Virus record (IMG/VR): IMGVR_UViG_3300046820_001517 | Span: 1 to 26,038 of that record | Source of the DNA: a virus | Direction: 5' to 3' (one strand) | Length of the DNA stretch: 26,038 nt | Shown: in pieces, positions 13,136 through 20,464 of the stretch | Layout: every line of letters starts with the position of its first letter | How positions within the stretch are numbered: the stretch's first letter is position 1 | Notes under the pieces: model-generated | What the model was told of the DNA's origin: nothing | Databases searched by the model: none | Seen by the model: only the letters and a program-made list of their open reading frames with translations | Program-made: the position numbers and the translations under genes

Positions 13136-15649
13136 ATGAACAGAGAGATTTACCCGAAAGTTAAAATTATTATGAGTCACTCAGTAAAAGAGGCGAAATC
13201 TTTCGATGATGTTAAAGTTAGACCAGAACATATTATCTTGTCTATCTTACAAGACAATGATAATGAATGTGTTAAGACATTAGAAAGCTTAGACATTGAC
13301 TTAACAAACCTATATGATAGGATTGCTGAGTTTTTAAGACAAAGTGATTTAACACCGAGAGTTACACCAACAACCAGCAGAAGAACACTGCCGTTTTCAG
13401 ACGAAACCAAAGCAATCATTAAAACGCTAGATGCTGAATGTGAAAAATTAAATGATACCATGATTGACACAACACACGTTATGTTAGGTATCTTACTGGC
13501 AAAATTACCAGTTAACACAATGATGGCTAAACTTGGGATTACGTATAATAAGTTTTTAAAAGCAATAAAGGATATGAATAAACATGAAATCAAGAACAGT
13601 GCGTTAAGTAATGACGAACAAGAGGAAACGAACGAATCGTTGAGAAGAAAACAAAAACAAGGTGATACCAAAACAAAAACGCCAGTATTGGATAATTTTT
13701 GTCGAGACATATCAAAAGCTGTTGAAAAGGGTGAAATAGACCCAGTTGTTGGTAGAAGCGTTGAAATCAAACGTGTTTCCCAAATTCTTTCTCGTAGAAA
13801 GAAAAATAACCCAATCCTTATCGGAGAACCAGGTGTTGGAAAAACATCTATTATCGAAGGCTTAGCCCAACTTATCCAAGATGGTGAAGCACCTAGACCG
13901 TTACATGGTAAACGAATCTTCACACTAGACTTAGCATCTATCGTTGCTGGAACCAAATATCGTGGTCAGTTTGAAGAAAGAATGAAAGCAATATTGGAAG
14001 AATGTAAAGCCAACCCAGATGTTATTTTGTTTATTGATGAGCTTCACACTATTGTAGGGGCTGGAAATGCAAGTGGTTCTTTGGATGCATCAAATATCTT
14101 CAAACCAGCTTTGGCTCGTGGTGAACTGCAAGTAATTGGGGCGACAACACTTGATGAATACCGTGAAAACATTGAGAAAGACGGTGCTTTGACCAGACGT
14201 TTCCAACAAGTACTTGTTGAAGAACCGACATTAGAGGAAACAAAAATTATCCTTATGAACATTAAGGACAAATATGAAAAACACCACAAGGTGAAATATA
14301 GCGAAGACGCTATTGACGAATGCGTTAAATTATCTGCTCGTTACATCATGGAAAGGTCTATGCCAGACAAAGCTATCGATGTATTGGATGAAGCTGGTGC
14401 TAGTACAAATGTTAGTGTTGAAAAACCAGAAAACATTAAAGACCTAGAAGCCAAAAAACGTGACATCAACGAAAAGAAAAAAGAAGTCGTTCAAAAACAA
14501 AAATACGAAGAGGCTGCTAAACTTAGAGATGAGGAAAAGAAAATAATAGAAGCTTTGGAAAAAGCAACTACTGAGTGGCAGTCTAAATTAGATGGTAAAG
14601 TAACCGAAGTTGGTGTAGAACTAATTTCAGAAGTTGTTTCCATGATGACTGGTATTCCTTTGAATAAGATTTCAACTCACGAGAGCAAGAAACTTATGGA
14701 AATGGACAAAACCCTTATGGGTAAAGTTATCGGCCAAGATGCGGCAGTTACGAAGGTTGTTAAAGCAATCAAACGTAATCGTATCGGAATCAAAGATAAA
14801 AACAAGCCTGTTGGTTCATTTATCTTCTTAGGACCAACTGGTGTTGGTAAAACATTGTTGGCTAAATTATTGGCCGAACAAGTGTTTGGTGATTCTGATG
14901 CTTTGGTTAGAATGGACATGTCCGAATACATGGAGAAACATTCAGTATCTAGACTTGTTGGTCCACCTCCTGGATATGTGGGATATGACCAAGGTGGTCA
15001 GTTAACTGAAAAAGTTAGAAGAAAACCACATTGTGTTATCTTATTTGATGAGATTGAAAAAGCACACGAAGACGTATTCAACTTATTGTTACAATTACTA
15101 GACGAAGGTCAATTAACTGACGGGTTAGGTCGTAAAGTGAACTTTAAAAACGCACTTATTATCTTGACATCAAACATTGGTGTTAGAGAAGTTAATTCAT
15201 TCGGTAAAACAATGGGGTTTGAAACGCCAGCAAACATCTTGAATGAAGAAAACAGAGCACGTGCAATCATTGAAAAAGCTCTTAAAAAGAAATTCAAACC
15301 AGAATTCCTTAATCGTATTGATGAAGCGATTATCTTCAATGGATTGAACAAAGAAGATATCAGTCAAATCATTCATTTAGAAATCGCTAGCCTTGAAAAA
15401 AGAATTAGCGAGATGAATTACAAGATTGAAATCAACGATGATGCGATTGATTATTTAGCAAAACAAGGTTATGATGAAGCTTATGGTGCCAGACCATTGG
15501 CCAGAGCTATCCAACACTACGTTGAAGACCCAGTGGCTGATGAAATCTTAAACGGGAATATCTTAGAAGGTGAAACGATTATGATTAGCTTTAATAAAGA
15601 AACCGAAGAAATCGTAGTCCAAGCTAAAAAGACTAAAAAAGGTAAATAA
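13136..15649 (+). CDS. clpC: ClpC-like AAA+ unfoldase
   Basis: A hexameric two-ring ATPase that unfolds proteins, normally feeding them to ClpP. It has an N-terminal Clp_N repeat region (1-150), D1 Walker A GEPGVGKT (230-237) and Walker B VILFIDE (296-302). A short middle domain carries a UVR-like motif, [14 protein letters not shown] (456-469), rather than the long coiled coil of ClpB. D2 has Walker A GPTGVGKT (566-573), the pore loop GPPPGYVGY (609-617), Walker B VILFDE (634-639), and sensor residues in EFLNRIDE (723-730). Length (837) fits ClpC. SFGKTMGF (688-695) sits where ClpC proteins carry the [VLI]GF loop that docks on ClpP. No clpP gene is in the window, so a partnership with host ClpP is a reasonable inference. 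It has its own host-type promoter and terminator, so it is monocistronic and plausibly early. Confidence 0.95.
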   Translation: MNREIYPKVKIIMSHSVKEAKSFDDVKVRPEHIILSILQDNDNECVKTLESLDIDLTNLYDRIAEFLRQSDLTPRVTPTTSRRTLPFSDETKAIIKTLDAECEKLNDTMIDTTHVMLGILLAKLPVNTMMAKLGITYNKFLKAIKDMNKHEIKNSALSNDEQEETNESLRRKQKQGDTKTKTPVLDNFCRDISKAVEKGEIDPVVGRSVEIKRVSQILSRRKKNNPILIGEPGVGKTSIIEGLAQLIQDGEAPRPLHGKRIFTLDLASIVAGTKYRGQFEERMKAILEECKANPDVILFIDELHTIVGAGNASGSLDASNIFKPALARGELQVIGATTLDEYRENIEKDGALTRRFQQVLVEEPTLEETKIILMNIKDKYEKHHKVKYSEDAIDECVKLSARYIMERSMPDKAIDVLDEAGASTNVSVEKPENIKDLEAKKRDINEKKKEVVQKQKYEEAAKLRDEEKKIIEALEKATTEWQSKLDGKVTEVGVELISEVVSMMTGIPLNKISTHESKKLMEMDKTLMGKVIGQDAAVTKVVKAIKRNRIGIKDKNKPVGSFIFLGPTGVGKTLLAKLLAEQVFGDSDALVRMDMSEYMEKHSVSRLVGPPPGYVGYDQGGQLTEKVRRKPHCVILFDEIEKAHEDVFNLLLQLLDEGQLTDGLGRKVNFKNALIILTSNIGVREVNSFGKTMGFETPANILNEENRARAIIEKALKKKFKPEFLNRIDEAIIFNGLNKEDISQIIHLEIASLEKRISEMNYKIEINDDAIDYLAKQGYDEAYGARPLARAIQHYVEDPVADEILNGNILEGETIMISFNKETEEIVVQAKKTKKGK

Positions 15650-15654
15650 TTATT

Positions 15655-15681
15655 AAACCCACAATTTTTTGTGGGTTTTTT
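15655..15681 (+). terminator. Rho-independent terminator after clpC
   Basis: AAACCCACAA / TTGTGGGTTT stem with a TTTT loop and trailing T tract, 6 nt after the clpC stop. The next late-type motif begins immediately after it. Confidence 0.9.
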
Positions 15682-15682
15682 A

Positions 15683-15691
15683 ATATTTATA
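15683..15691 (+). promoter_or_regulatory. ATATTTATA late-type promoter motif (GNAT-peptidase gene)
   Basis: Exact ATATTTATA on the plus strand, only 3 nt before the ATG at 15695. If it acts as a -10 box, the transcript would be leaderless. Confidence 0.55.
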
Positions 15692-15694
15692 AAC

Positions 15695-16429
15695 ATGATA
15701 GAAGATATTTTAAAAGGTAGATACGGTGACTATTTAGTTGGATTGGATATTTATGAAAATAAAACTAGTTTAGTTTTGTCTAGAATCATCGTTAAAGATG
15801 AATTTAGAGGAACTGGCATTGGGTCTAAAATCATGGAAGACTTAATAAACTACGCTGACAAAAATAACCAAATACTTGCCTTGACACCATCTGGTGACTT
15901 TGGTGGTAACAAAAACAGATTAATTCAATTCTACAAAAGTTTTGGGTTTAAACACAATAAAGGTCAATACAAACATTTCGGTTTTCGAGATAGTATGATT
16001 AGATATCCTAGAATGAATGAAACTATGAAACCAATGATTAAAAGTTTACTTAGAGAAGGTTTACTAACACAAGAAGAAAGTGACGTTAGAAAAGTTGCTG
16101 ATTTTGTTAATTTCGCTAAAGATTGTTTAGACATCAATGATGATGTTAAAGTAGAACTAGCTTTTGAAAAAACACCAGATATTAGAACAACTGCATATTA
16201 CAATAATGGTGATAAAAGAATGAAAATATACGTTAAGAATAGAGCAATTATTGATATTTGTCGTTCAATAGCACATGAATTAGTTCACCACAAACAAAAC
16301 ATTGACGGAAGATTTGATGATGCTGAAGACCCAGGTGCAGACGGTAGCGAATTTGAAAATGAAGCTAACGCAGTTGCTGGAGTAATAATAAGAAAATGGG
16401 GTAGATTACACCCAGATATATACGATTAA
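15695..16429 (+). CDS. GNAT acetyltransferase fused to an HExxH metallopeptidase-like domain
   Basis: The start chosen is ATG 15695; a GTG at 15671 lies inside the clpC terminator. Residues 1-105 form a GNAT fold: beta strand LSRIIV, acetyl-CoA pyrophosphate-binding loop RGTGIGSKIMEDLINYA (38-54), and the C-terminal FYKSFGF (79-85). A linker follows with MNETMKPMIKSLLREGLL (107-124), resembling a peptide shared by other proteins here. Residues 126-244 contain HELVHHKQ (194-201), a zincin helix with two His ligands and catalytic Glu195, and a downstream EFENEANAVAG (219-229) that could supply the third ligand. The two domains are known separately in phages; the fusion is unusual to me. Substrate unknown. 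The next gene starts 2 nt after its stop. Confidence 0.88.
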   Translation: MIEDILKGRYGDYLVGLDIYENKTSLVLSRIIVKDEFRGTGIGSKIMEDLINYADKNNQILALTPSGDFGGNKNRLIQFYKSFGFKHNKGQYKHFGFRDSMIRYPRMNETMKPMIKSLLREGLLTQEESDVRKVADFVNFAKDCLDINDDVKVELAFEKTPDIRTTAYYNNGDKRMKIYVKNRAIIDICRSIAHELVHHKQNIDGRFDDAEDPGADGSEFENEANAVAGVIIRKWGRLHPDIYD

Positions 16430-16431
16430 TT

Positions 16432-16740
16432 ATGGAAAATAAATTAAAAGGTGGTAAATCAGATAAATTATCAGTAAAAAACATTGCGGCTAAGTTTGAT
16501 GTTTCAAAAGAAACAATCGAAGACCAAATTGAAAAGGGTGTTAAAGTCGAAATGGAACACACTGACGATAAAGAAAAAGCAACTGAAATTGCAACTGACC
16601 ACGTATCTGAATTTCCAGACTACTACGACAGACTTGAAAAGATGGAAAAGGAAGCCGATAAGGAATTGAAAACATCTGAACCAACCGAGAACACCAAAAA
16701 ACTAATTAAACGTCTTATGCGTGAGAATTTAGGCTTGTAA
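16432..16740 (+). CDS. DUF5661-like protein
   Basis: A 102-aa protein with a helix-turn-helix-like N-terminal piece (SVKNIAAKFDVSKETIEDQI, 14-33) and then KGVKVEMEHTDDKEKATEIA and DHVSEFPDYYDRLEKMEKE. I associate the latter with DUF5661, a short phage and bacterial domain of unknown function. The C-terminus NTKKLIKRLMRENLGL resembles the linker helix of the upstream GNAT-peptidase. It is co-transcribed with that gene (2-nt gap), and its last 12 nt overlap the convergent GNAT gene. Domain recognition is from memory of the motif. Confidence 0.82.
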   Translation: MENKLKGGKSDKLSVKNIAAKFDVSKETIEDQIEKGVKVEMEHTDDKEKATEIATDHVSEFPDYYDRLEKMEKEADKELKTSEPTENTKKLIKRLMRENLGL

Positions 16741-17148
16741 TCCAACATACTCGTGACTAAAACATATTCGTTTATTGTCAAAGTAATGTTCCTTATACAT
16801 ATTGGCTAACGAAACATCTTTTCTTAATTTTTTGTTCTTGCTAGTTGGTTTCCAAAAATCAGAATGTTCTCTGTAGTAACCCATTCTTGGGTGGGCTGTT
16901 CTAGAGAAATATCTATGACCTTCGTCTAAATGAATCTGAGCAATCGCATCAGAAAACCTAACACCTAAACCCATACCTTGATAATCTGGAAGGATTACAG
17001 TTCGATGACCTCTCCATGCGTTTTTTAACGTACCGCTAGGCATAGTAATAGTAGCACCAAAAGCAACTACATTCCCTTCCCATACACCGACATAACATCT
17101 AGAAGCTTTGTTTATATTTCCATCTAAATAGTGATGGTCTTTAAACAT
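16729..17148 (-). CDS. GNAT-like domain, probably the C-terminal half of a split ABC-ATPase/GNAT protein
   Basis: 139 aa from the first ATG, but the same frame is open upstream through DVYRTNYDNWG and ARPQIKL to a T9 run (17211-17203) inside the preceding ABC ATPase. The GNAT features are CYVGVWEGNVVAFGATI (18-34) as central strands and HRTVILPDYQGMGLGVRFSDAIAQIHL (48-74), with QGMGLG as the CoA loop. HHYLDG and NAWRGHRT are motifs I recall from intact proteins that join a small ABC ATPase to this GNAT. I therefore read it as the 3' portion of a gene that begins at 17813 and is broken or programmed to shift by -1. As an independent gene it would lack a promoter and a leader. Confidence 0.75.
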   Translation of the reverse strand: MFKDHHYLDGNINKASRCYVGVWEGNVVAFGATITMPSGTLKNAWRGHRTVILPDYQGMGLGVRFSDAIAQIHLDEGHRYFSRTAHPRMGYYREHSDFWKPTSKNKKLRKDVSLANMYKEHYFDNKRICFSHEYVGLQA

Positions 17149-17813
17149 TCCCCAGTTATCATAGTTTGTGCGATATACGTCAAGTTTGATTTGTGGGCGG
17201 GCAAAAAAAAACCGTCCATCAGCTCACCTGTGTCCGTATTCAAAACCCAATCTGGTTCTAACCATTCTAAAATATCGTGATGACATGTAGATAACACTAC
17301 GTTTTCTAAACCATTGTTTTTTATGTATCTAGACAATGAAATACTGGCTGCTTTTGCAACAGTCCTATCCACAACACTAGTGAATTCATCGATAACGCAA
17401 TTTGATTTTATTTTACGAGCCAAGTCAGCTCTGAATTTTTCACCATTAGAAAGCACGTGATATGGTTTATACCATGACGGCACAGAGTTTAACCCAACAC
17501 TACCCAATTTATTTATTGCGTCATCTGGATTTTCAAAATGTGATACTATGGATTTATTTGAATCCCATTGTGGTGTTTCTTCGATACCAAAATTCTTCAA
17601 TAGCGTTGACTTACCAGAACCACTGGAACCAACGATAATACCTAGTTTAAAATTCTTAGGGAGTTTACTTGGAAATTTCCAAGGGTGGAACTTAGATGTT
17701 CCGTCAAAAGCACAATCAAATGCTTTTTCGCTGGCTGTGATGAAATCATCTCGTTCAACGCTAGATACCAAGGGCTCGGCATCTTTAATTAATTTTTCTA
17801 TAACTTTACTCAT
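17124..17813 (-). CDS. ABC-type ATPase domain protein (N-terminal half of the split gene)
   Basis: The start chosen is ATG 17813 (MSKVIEKLIKDAE), 17 nt from an ATATTTATT motif; a TTG at 17831 lies in the motif. The protein has Walker A VGSSGSGKST (61-70), signature VLSNGEKFRADLAR (120-133), Walker B NCVIDEFTSVVDR (138-150) and switch His in LSTCHHDILEW (174-184). There is no membrane domain, so it is a soluble ABC ATPase rather than a transporter. After residue 201 the frame becomes unconvincing (FFLPAHKSNLTYIAQ onward). In the -1 frame from the T9 run the sequence reads ARPQIKLDVYRTNYDNWG and continues into the GNAT domain. The fusion would be about 360 aa. Confidence 0.85.
   Translation of the reverse strand: MSKVIEKLIKDAEPLVSSVERDDFITASEKAFDCAFDGTSKFHPWKFPSKLPKNFKLGIIVGSSGSGKSTLLKNFGIEETPQWDSNKSIVSHFENPDDAINKLGSVGLNSVPSWYKPYHVLSNGEKFRADLARKIKSNCVIDEFTSVVDRTVAKAASISLSRYIKNNGLENVVLSTCHHDILEWLEPDWVLNTDTGELMDGFFLPAHKSNLTYIAQTMITGECLKTITI
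17203..17211 (-). other. T9 run: candidate -1 frameshift site joining the ABC ATPase and GNAT frames
   Basis: In the coding sense the zero frame reads GAC GGT TTT TTT TTG CCC, giving a T-TTT-TTT heptamer. A -1 slip yields TTT GCC CGC CCA CAA and continues into the GNAT frame. Ten T residues instead of nine would make one continuous gene, so a homopolymer miscall is an alternative. Confidence 0.55.
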
Positions 17814-17829
17814 AATGTATAACTCTAAC

Positions 17830-17838
17830 AATAAATAT
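17830..17838 (-). promoter_or_regulatory. ATATTTATT late-type promoter motif (ABC ATPase)
   Basis: ATATTTATT on the minus strand, 17 nt before the ATG at 17813 and downstream of the preceding terminator. Confidence 0.55.
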
Positions 17839-17857
17839 ACTGAGTTTTTATTAAAGT

Positions 17858-17904
17858 TATAAAAATAAAATAGCTAGGGTCGTTGTAGTAACACCCTAGC
17901 TATT
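17858..17904 (-). terminator. Rho-independent terminator after the 71-aa coiled-coil gene
   Basis: A 12-bp stem, AATAGCTAGGGT / ACCCTAGCTATT, with a 12-nt loop, followed on the minus strand by TTATTTTTATAA. It lies between the 71-aa gene stop (17927) and the ABC ATPase promoter motif. Confidence 0.82.
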
Positions 17905-17926
17905 AATATCTTTTTAGTAAATTAAA

Positions 17927-18142
17927 TTATTTACCTTCAGTTAATCTGCTAACTTTCGCCTCTAACGCAGCAAGTTTGCTTTCCAAAACAGCAGTTTTGT
18001 TGTTTTGTTTTTTAGCTTGTTCGTTAATCCACTCTTGTTTTTTTACAGCAACAGCTTCGTTTACGATGTTATCGATTAAATCAACCAAATGAGATTCTTT
18101 GATTTTTACTGTTTTTGTTGCAACTGTTTTTACGTTTGACAT
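17927..18142 (-). CDS. 71-aa coiled-coil protein with IKES tag
   Basis: The N-terminus is basic (MSNVKTVATKTVK) and is followed by VKIKESHLVDLIDNIVNEAV (about 12-31), which resembles peptides in at least six other proteins of the window. The last 25 residues form clear heptads (ESKLAALEAKVSRLTEG), a short coiled coil that probably oligomerises. It has its own late-type motif 34 nt upstream and a terminator downstream, so it is monocistronic or ends the unit containing the 51-aa gene. It is reminiscent of abundant small virion-associated proteins, but the function is unknown. Confidence 0.82.
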   Translation of the reverse strand: MSNVKTVATKTVKIKESHLVDLIDNIVNEAVAVKKQEWINEQAKKQNNKTAVLESKLAALEAKVSRLTEGK

Positions 18143-18176
18143 ATGTTTTAAGGTTTAAATAAATCTTATTTTCTAT

Positions 18177-18185
18177 TATAAATAT
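18177..18185 (-). promoter_or_regulatory. ATATTTATA late-type promoter motif (71-aa coiled-coil gene)
   Basis: Exact ATATTTATA on the minus strand, 34 nt before the ATG at 18142. Confidence 0.5.
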
Positions 18186-18212
18186 ACTGAAAAATAGAAA
18201 AGTTTAAAATTA

Positions 18213-18368
18213 TTATCGAATAAACAGTTCTACCTCAAAAATTTCTAACAAATTATTAAGACTCATTTTTTTAATAGCGGCAAAATTTTCTGCGGCCTCT
18301 ATTTTATTTGTGGCCGAAGTCGTGTTAATTACCTCACCAGATTTGGTCATCAATGCAAATTTCTTCAT
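18213..18368 (-). CDS. 51-aa small phage protein
   Basis: An ATG at 18368, 15 nt from an exact ATATTTATA motif, opens a 51-codon frame. It begins MKKFALMTKSGEVINTTSA, continues with IEAAENFAAIKKMSLNNLLE and ends IFEVELFIR. The pattern of a two-strand start, then an A..FA..KxLs..LL.IF helix pair, is familiar from small uncharacterised phage proteins. The promoter-like motif, start and stop are all clean, which supports a real gene despite its size. Function unknown. Confidence 0.75.
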   Translation of the reverse strand: MKKFALMTKSGEVINTTSATNKIEAAENFAAIKKMSLNNLLEIFEVELFIR

Positions 18369-18383
18369 GGGATTTTGTTTTTA

Positions 18384-18392
18384 TATAAATAT
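18384..18392 (-). promoter_or_regulatory. ATATTTATA late-type promoter motif (51-aa gene)
   Basis: Exact ATATTTATA on the minus strand, 15 nt before the ATG at 18368. Confidence 0.6.
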
Positions 18393-18422
18393 AGAACAGA
18401 ACCCCACAAAGGAAATATATTA

Positions 18423-18935
18423 TTAACATTTTTTATCCGCTGCTGTAGACGCAGCCCACGCATCTGGCTTAACTTTGAAGTCATATCCCATACCTAAAAT
18501 GTACCCAACTGCTTGTTGTAGAGCTTTGTTAGAATCGTGTTTTGGGTCTGGGTTGATGTCAGCATGAATCTCTAATTTTATTTCATACAAATCTAACAAA
18601 GCTGCAATTTCATACGCAACTTCGACTGATTTACCAACCTCAAATATCATTCTTTCGTTTACTAGTTCTTTACTATTGTGTTGTTTAAAGTCATGGTAAT
18701 AGGTTGCAGCTACAATCATACCACCACGGCCCACAACAATACCACCACCCAAATCCTCAGATGTGGTGATAAGTATAACTGTGGCGAACTTGTAAGTAAA
18801 CTTGCCAGCTTTTTGCGAGTCAGTACCAACAGATACTTTTAAGGTTCTCCCTTTTTCTAACTCGGCATCAAATAATTTTTCTAAGTAATCTACTATTGGT
18901 TCTTCAATTAACTTTTCATTTCTTTTCCATTTCAT
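18423..18935 (-). CDS. YkuK/DUF458-family RNase-H-fold protein
   Basis: A 170-aa protein matching the YkuK-like (DUF458) family, which is predicted to adopt an RNase H fold. Features are the first strand with the acidic residue in KVSVGTDSQKAG (33-44), the Gly-rich segment GGGIVVGRGGMIVAATYY (63-80), an RMIFEVGKSVE helix, the second acidic strand IKLEIHADINPDPKHDSNKA (118-137), and the C-terminal VKPDAWAASTAADK (154-167). The Asp/Glu positions resemble RNase H active-site residues. Biochemical activity of the family is not established to my knowledge. It starts just after the terminator of the LRR gene and has no exact late motif; a TATAAATA in the opposite sense lies at 18958-18965. Confidence 0.85.
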   Translation of the reverse strand: MKWKRNEKLIEEPIVDYLEKLFDAELEKGRTLKVSVGTDSQKAGKFTYKFATVILITTSEDLGGGIVVGRGGMIVAATYYHDFKQHNSKELVNERMIFEVGKSVEVAYEIAALLDLYEIKLEIHADINPDPKHDSNKALQQAVGYILGMGYDFKVKPDAWAASTAADKKC

Positions 18936-18964
18936 AACTTTAATGTTTTTGGTTTTATTTATAA

Positions 18965-18990
18965 TAAAAAAGGCCCCTTTCGGAGCCTTT
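18965..18990 (-). terminator. Rho-independent terminator after the LRR gene
   Basis: On the minus strand, AAAGGCUCC-GAAA-GGGGCCUUUUUU: a 9-bp stem with one G-U pair, a GAAA tetraloop and a U tract, 8 nt after the LRR gene stop. Confidence 0.92.
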
Positions 18991-18997
18991 CATCTGT

Positions 18998-20413
18998 TTA
19001 ACTAATAAATGTTGTTGGTAACAACTCTTTTAGTTTTTGATAATTCTCTGCTCCTATGTCTTCTTCACGCACACCGATTCTATGTAGCGACCCACCATTG
19101 CTTTTATCTAAATAGGCAATCTCAGACGGAATGTCTTTTATTGGGTTACCGATAATGTTTAAAAACTGTAAATTTTTTAACGCACCAATTTCCTTCGGTA
19201 ATTCTTTAATACGATTTTCCGTCAATACCAACATTTCTAAATTGGTTAGTTTACCGATAGATGGGTGCAACTCAACCATCTTAGCATTTGTAATGATAAG
19301 CTGGTCAAGCAATTTGAACTTGCTAATATCTGGTAATCTTGGTATTTCTCTAGTCATAAATTTTATTGACGGTGTTGTTTCTTCTAATAACTCAAAAAGG
19401 CTTTCTGCAAATCCAAATTGAATCAAGTAATCTAAATATCTGTTATTCTCTAATCCTTTGCTATGGTTCTTAGCCATACCCATTAACTCTTCGTAAAAGA
19501 AATTTGAAATCCCTTCACTTTGGTTAATCACATCTTCAAAAATACTAACGTTTTGTCCGTTTCTGCTATCCTTTAACTGATTGGTTTCAAAGTGTATTTG
19601 ATATAACTCTTTTGACGTTCCTTCAAAGAACTTGTTATTAATTATTATATAAATATCAGACTTTTTACCATTCGGCTTTTTATGGTTTTCAGTATAGCTT
19701 TTAAACATCCCATTTCCAGCTCTAGCCGTACACCAGTTTGCAAAATCTTCAAACACAACACTTGCATCTGTAGTCTTCGGAATGAAAAGAGTAAACTTTC
19801 TATCCTTTACTGGTATTACCGCTTGTCCAGCATCCACAAATTTTTGTAACTTTCTTTCAATTGCACTTGCATCCTTTTCAATAAAAGGGTCAACTGAATC
19901 AAATAATTGTGACAAAGATTTATATTGGTTAATATTTGTTGGGTCTGTAATACCCTTCAAACTGTAACTAACTACACATAACTCTTTAAACTTTCGCTTT
20001 CTTTTATTTTCCTCAAACAAAGTTAAATATTTATTTGCTTGTGGCAAATCCTCCTCAACAAAACGAATCGCTGCATCAGTACTGGTTTGTTTACCATCTT
20101 TAATCAAACGTGAAAATAAGTTAAGCATCCACTGCAAATAAATTTTCTTTTCTGTTGGGTCAGCTGCAATCATCGCAGCAAAAACATCAGAACAGACACT
20201 AACTTTCTTTAGTGTTCTCTCTTTGTCATTTTGCTTCAAAGATAAAATTGCCAACACATCACCGCTGTGAGATGCAACCAAAGATGTCATATTCTCGTTT
20301 TTCTTCAATGACTCTAACTTCTCTTCTAATTGAGAGTTCTCCACATCACATTCAAATACATCGAATATTTCAGCCAAATATGTTAACCTGTCGGTTACGT
20401 TACTTTCTTTCAT
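18998..20413 (-). CDS. Leucine-rich-repeat protein with a WCTA / YQIHFE domain
   Basis: The start chosen is ATG 20413 (MKESNVTDRLTYLAE); the frame extends upstream but crosses the -7 box. 471 aa. The N-terminal 200 residues are helical. A middle domain contains NWCTARAGNGMFKSY (226-240), DIYIIINNKFFEG (253-265) and LYQIHFETNQLKD (270-282), a combination I associate with uncharacterised phage proteins. The C-terminal part (about 370-440) has three to four leucine-rich repeats, for example LTNLEMLVLTENRIKELPKE and LKNLQFLNIIGNPIKDIPSE. LRRs imply a protein-binding surface. It is monocistronic, with a host-type promoter and a strong terminator, so it is plausibly early. An interaction with a host protein, possibly a defence component, is speculation. 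Confidence 0.88.
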   Translation of the reverse strand: MKESNVTDRLTYLAEIFDVFECDVENSQLEEKLESLKKNENMTSLVASHSGDVLAILSLKQNDKERTLKKVSVCSDVFAAMIAADPTEKKIYLQWMLNLFSRLIKDGKQTSTDAAIRFVEEDLPQANKYLTLFEENKRKRKFKELCVVSYSLKGITDPTNINQYKSLSQLFDSVDPFIEKDASAIERKLQKFVDAGQAVIPVKDRKFTLFIPKTTDASVVFEDFANWCTARAGNGMFKSYTENHKKPNGKKSDIYIIINNKFFEGTSKELYQIHFETNQLKDSRNGQNVSIFEDVINQSEGISNFFYEELMGMAKNHSKGLENNRYLDYLIQFGFAESLFELLEETTPSIKFMTREIPRLPDISKFKLLDQLIITNAKMVELHPSIGKLTNLEMLVLTENRIKELPKEIGALKNLQFLNIIGNPIKDIPSEIAYLDKSNGGSLHRIGVREEDIGAENYQKLKELLPTTFIS

Positions 20414-20430
20414 GGTATTATTTTTATACG

Positions 20431-20461
20431 CAAAGATACAAAAAATAAATGGATAAGGCAA
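20431..20461 (-). promoter_or_regulatory. Bacteroidetes sigma-A-type promoter (LRR gene)
   Basis: On the minus strand, -33 TTG (20461-20459), a 20-nt spacer, and -7 TATCTTTG (20438-20431), 17 nt before the ATG at 20413. Confidence 0.8.
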
Positions 20462-20464
20462 GTA

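Noticed and set aside
13177-13956. 259-aa minus-strand frame inside clpC
   Set aside because: Shadow of the well-supported ClpC coding strand; it has no recognisable domain.
15671-15694. GTG start giving an 8-residue N-terminal extension of the GNAT-peptidase
   Set aside because: The GTG lies inside the clpC terminator hairpin and upstream of the late-type motif; ATG 15695 is preferred.
18958-18965. TATAAATA on the minus strand before the YkuK gene, identical to the T4 late box
   Set aside because: Opposite sense to the other ~17 motifs and partly formed by the terminator A/T flank; not enough to call a promoter.
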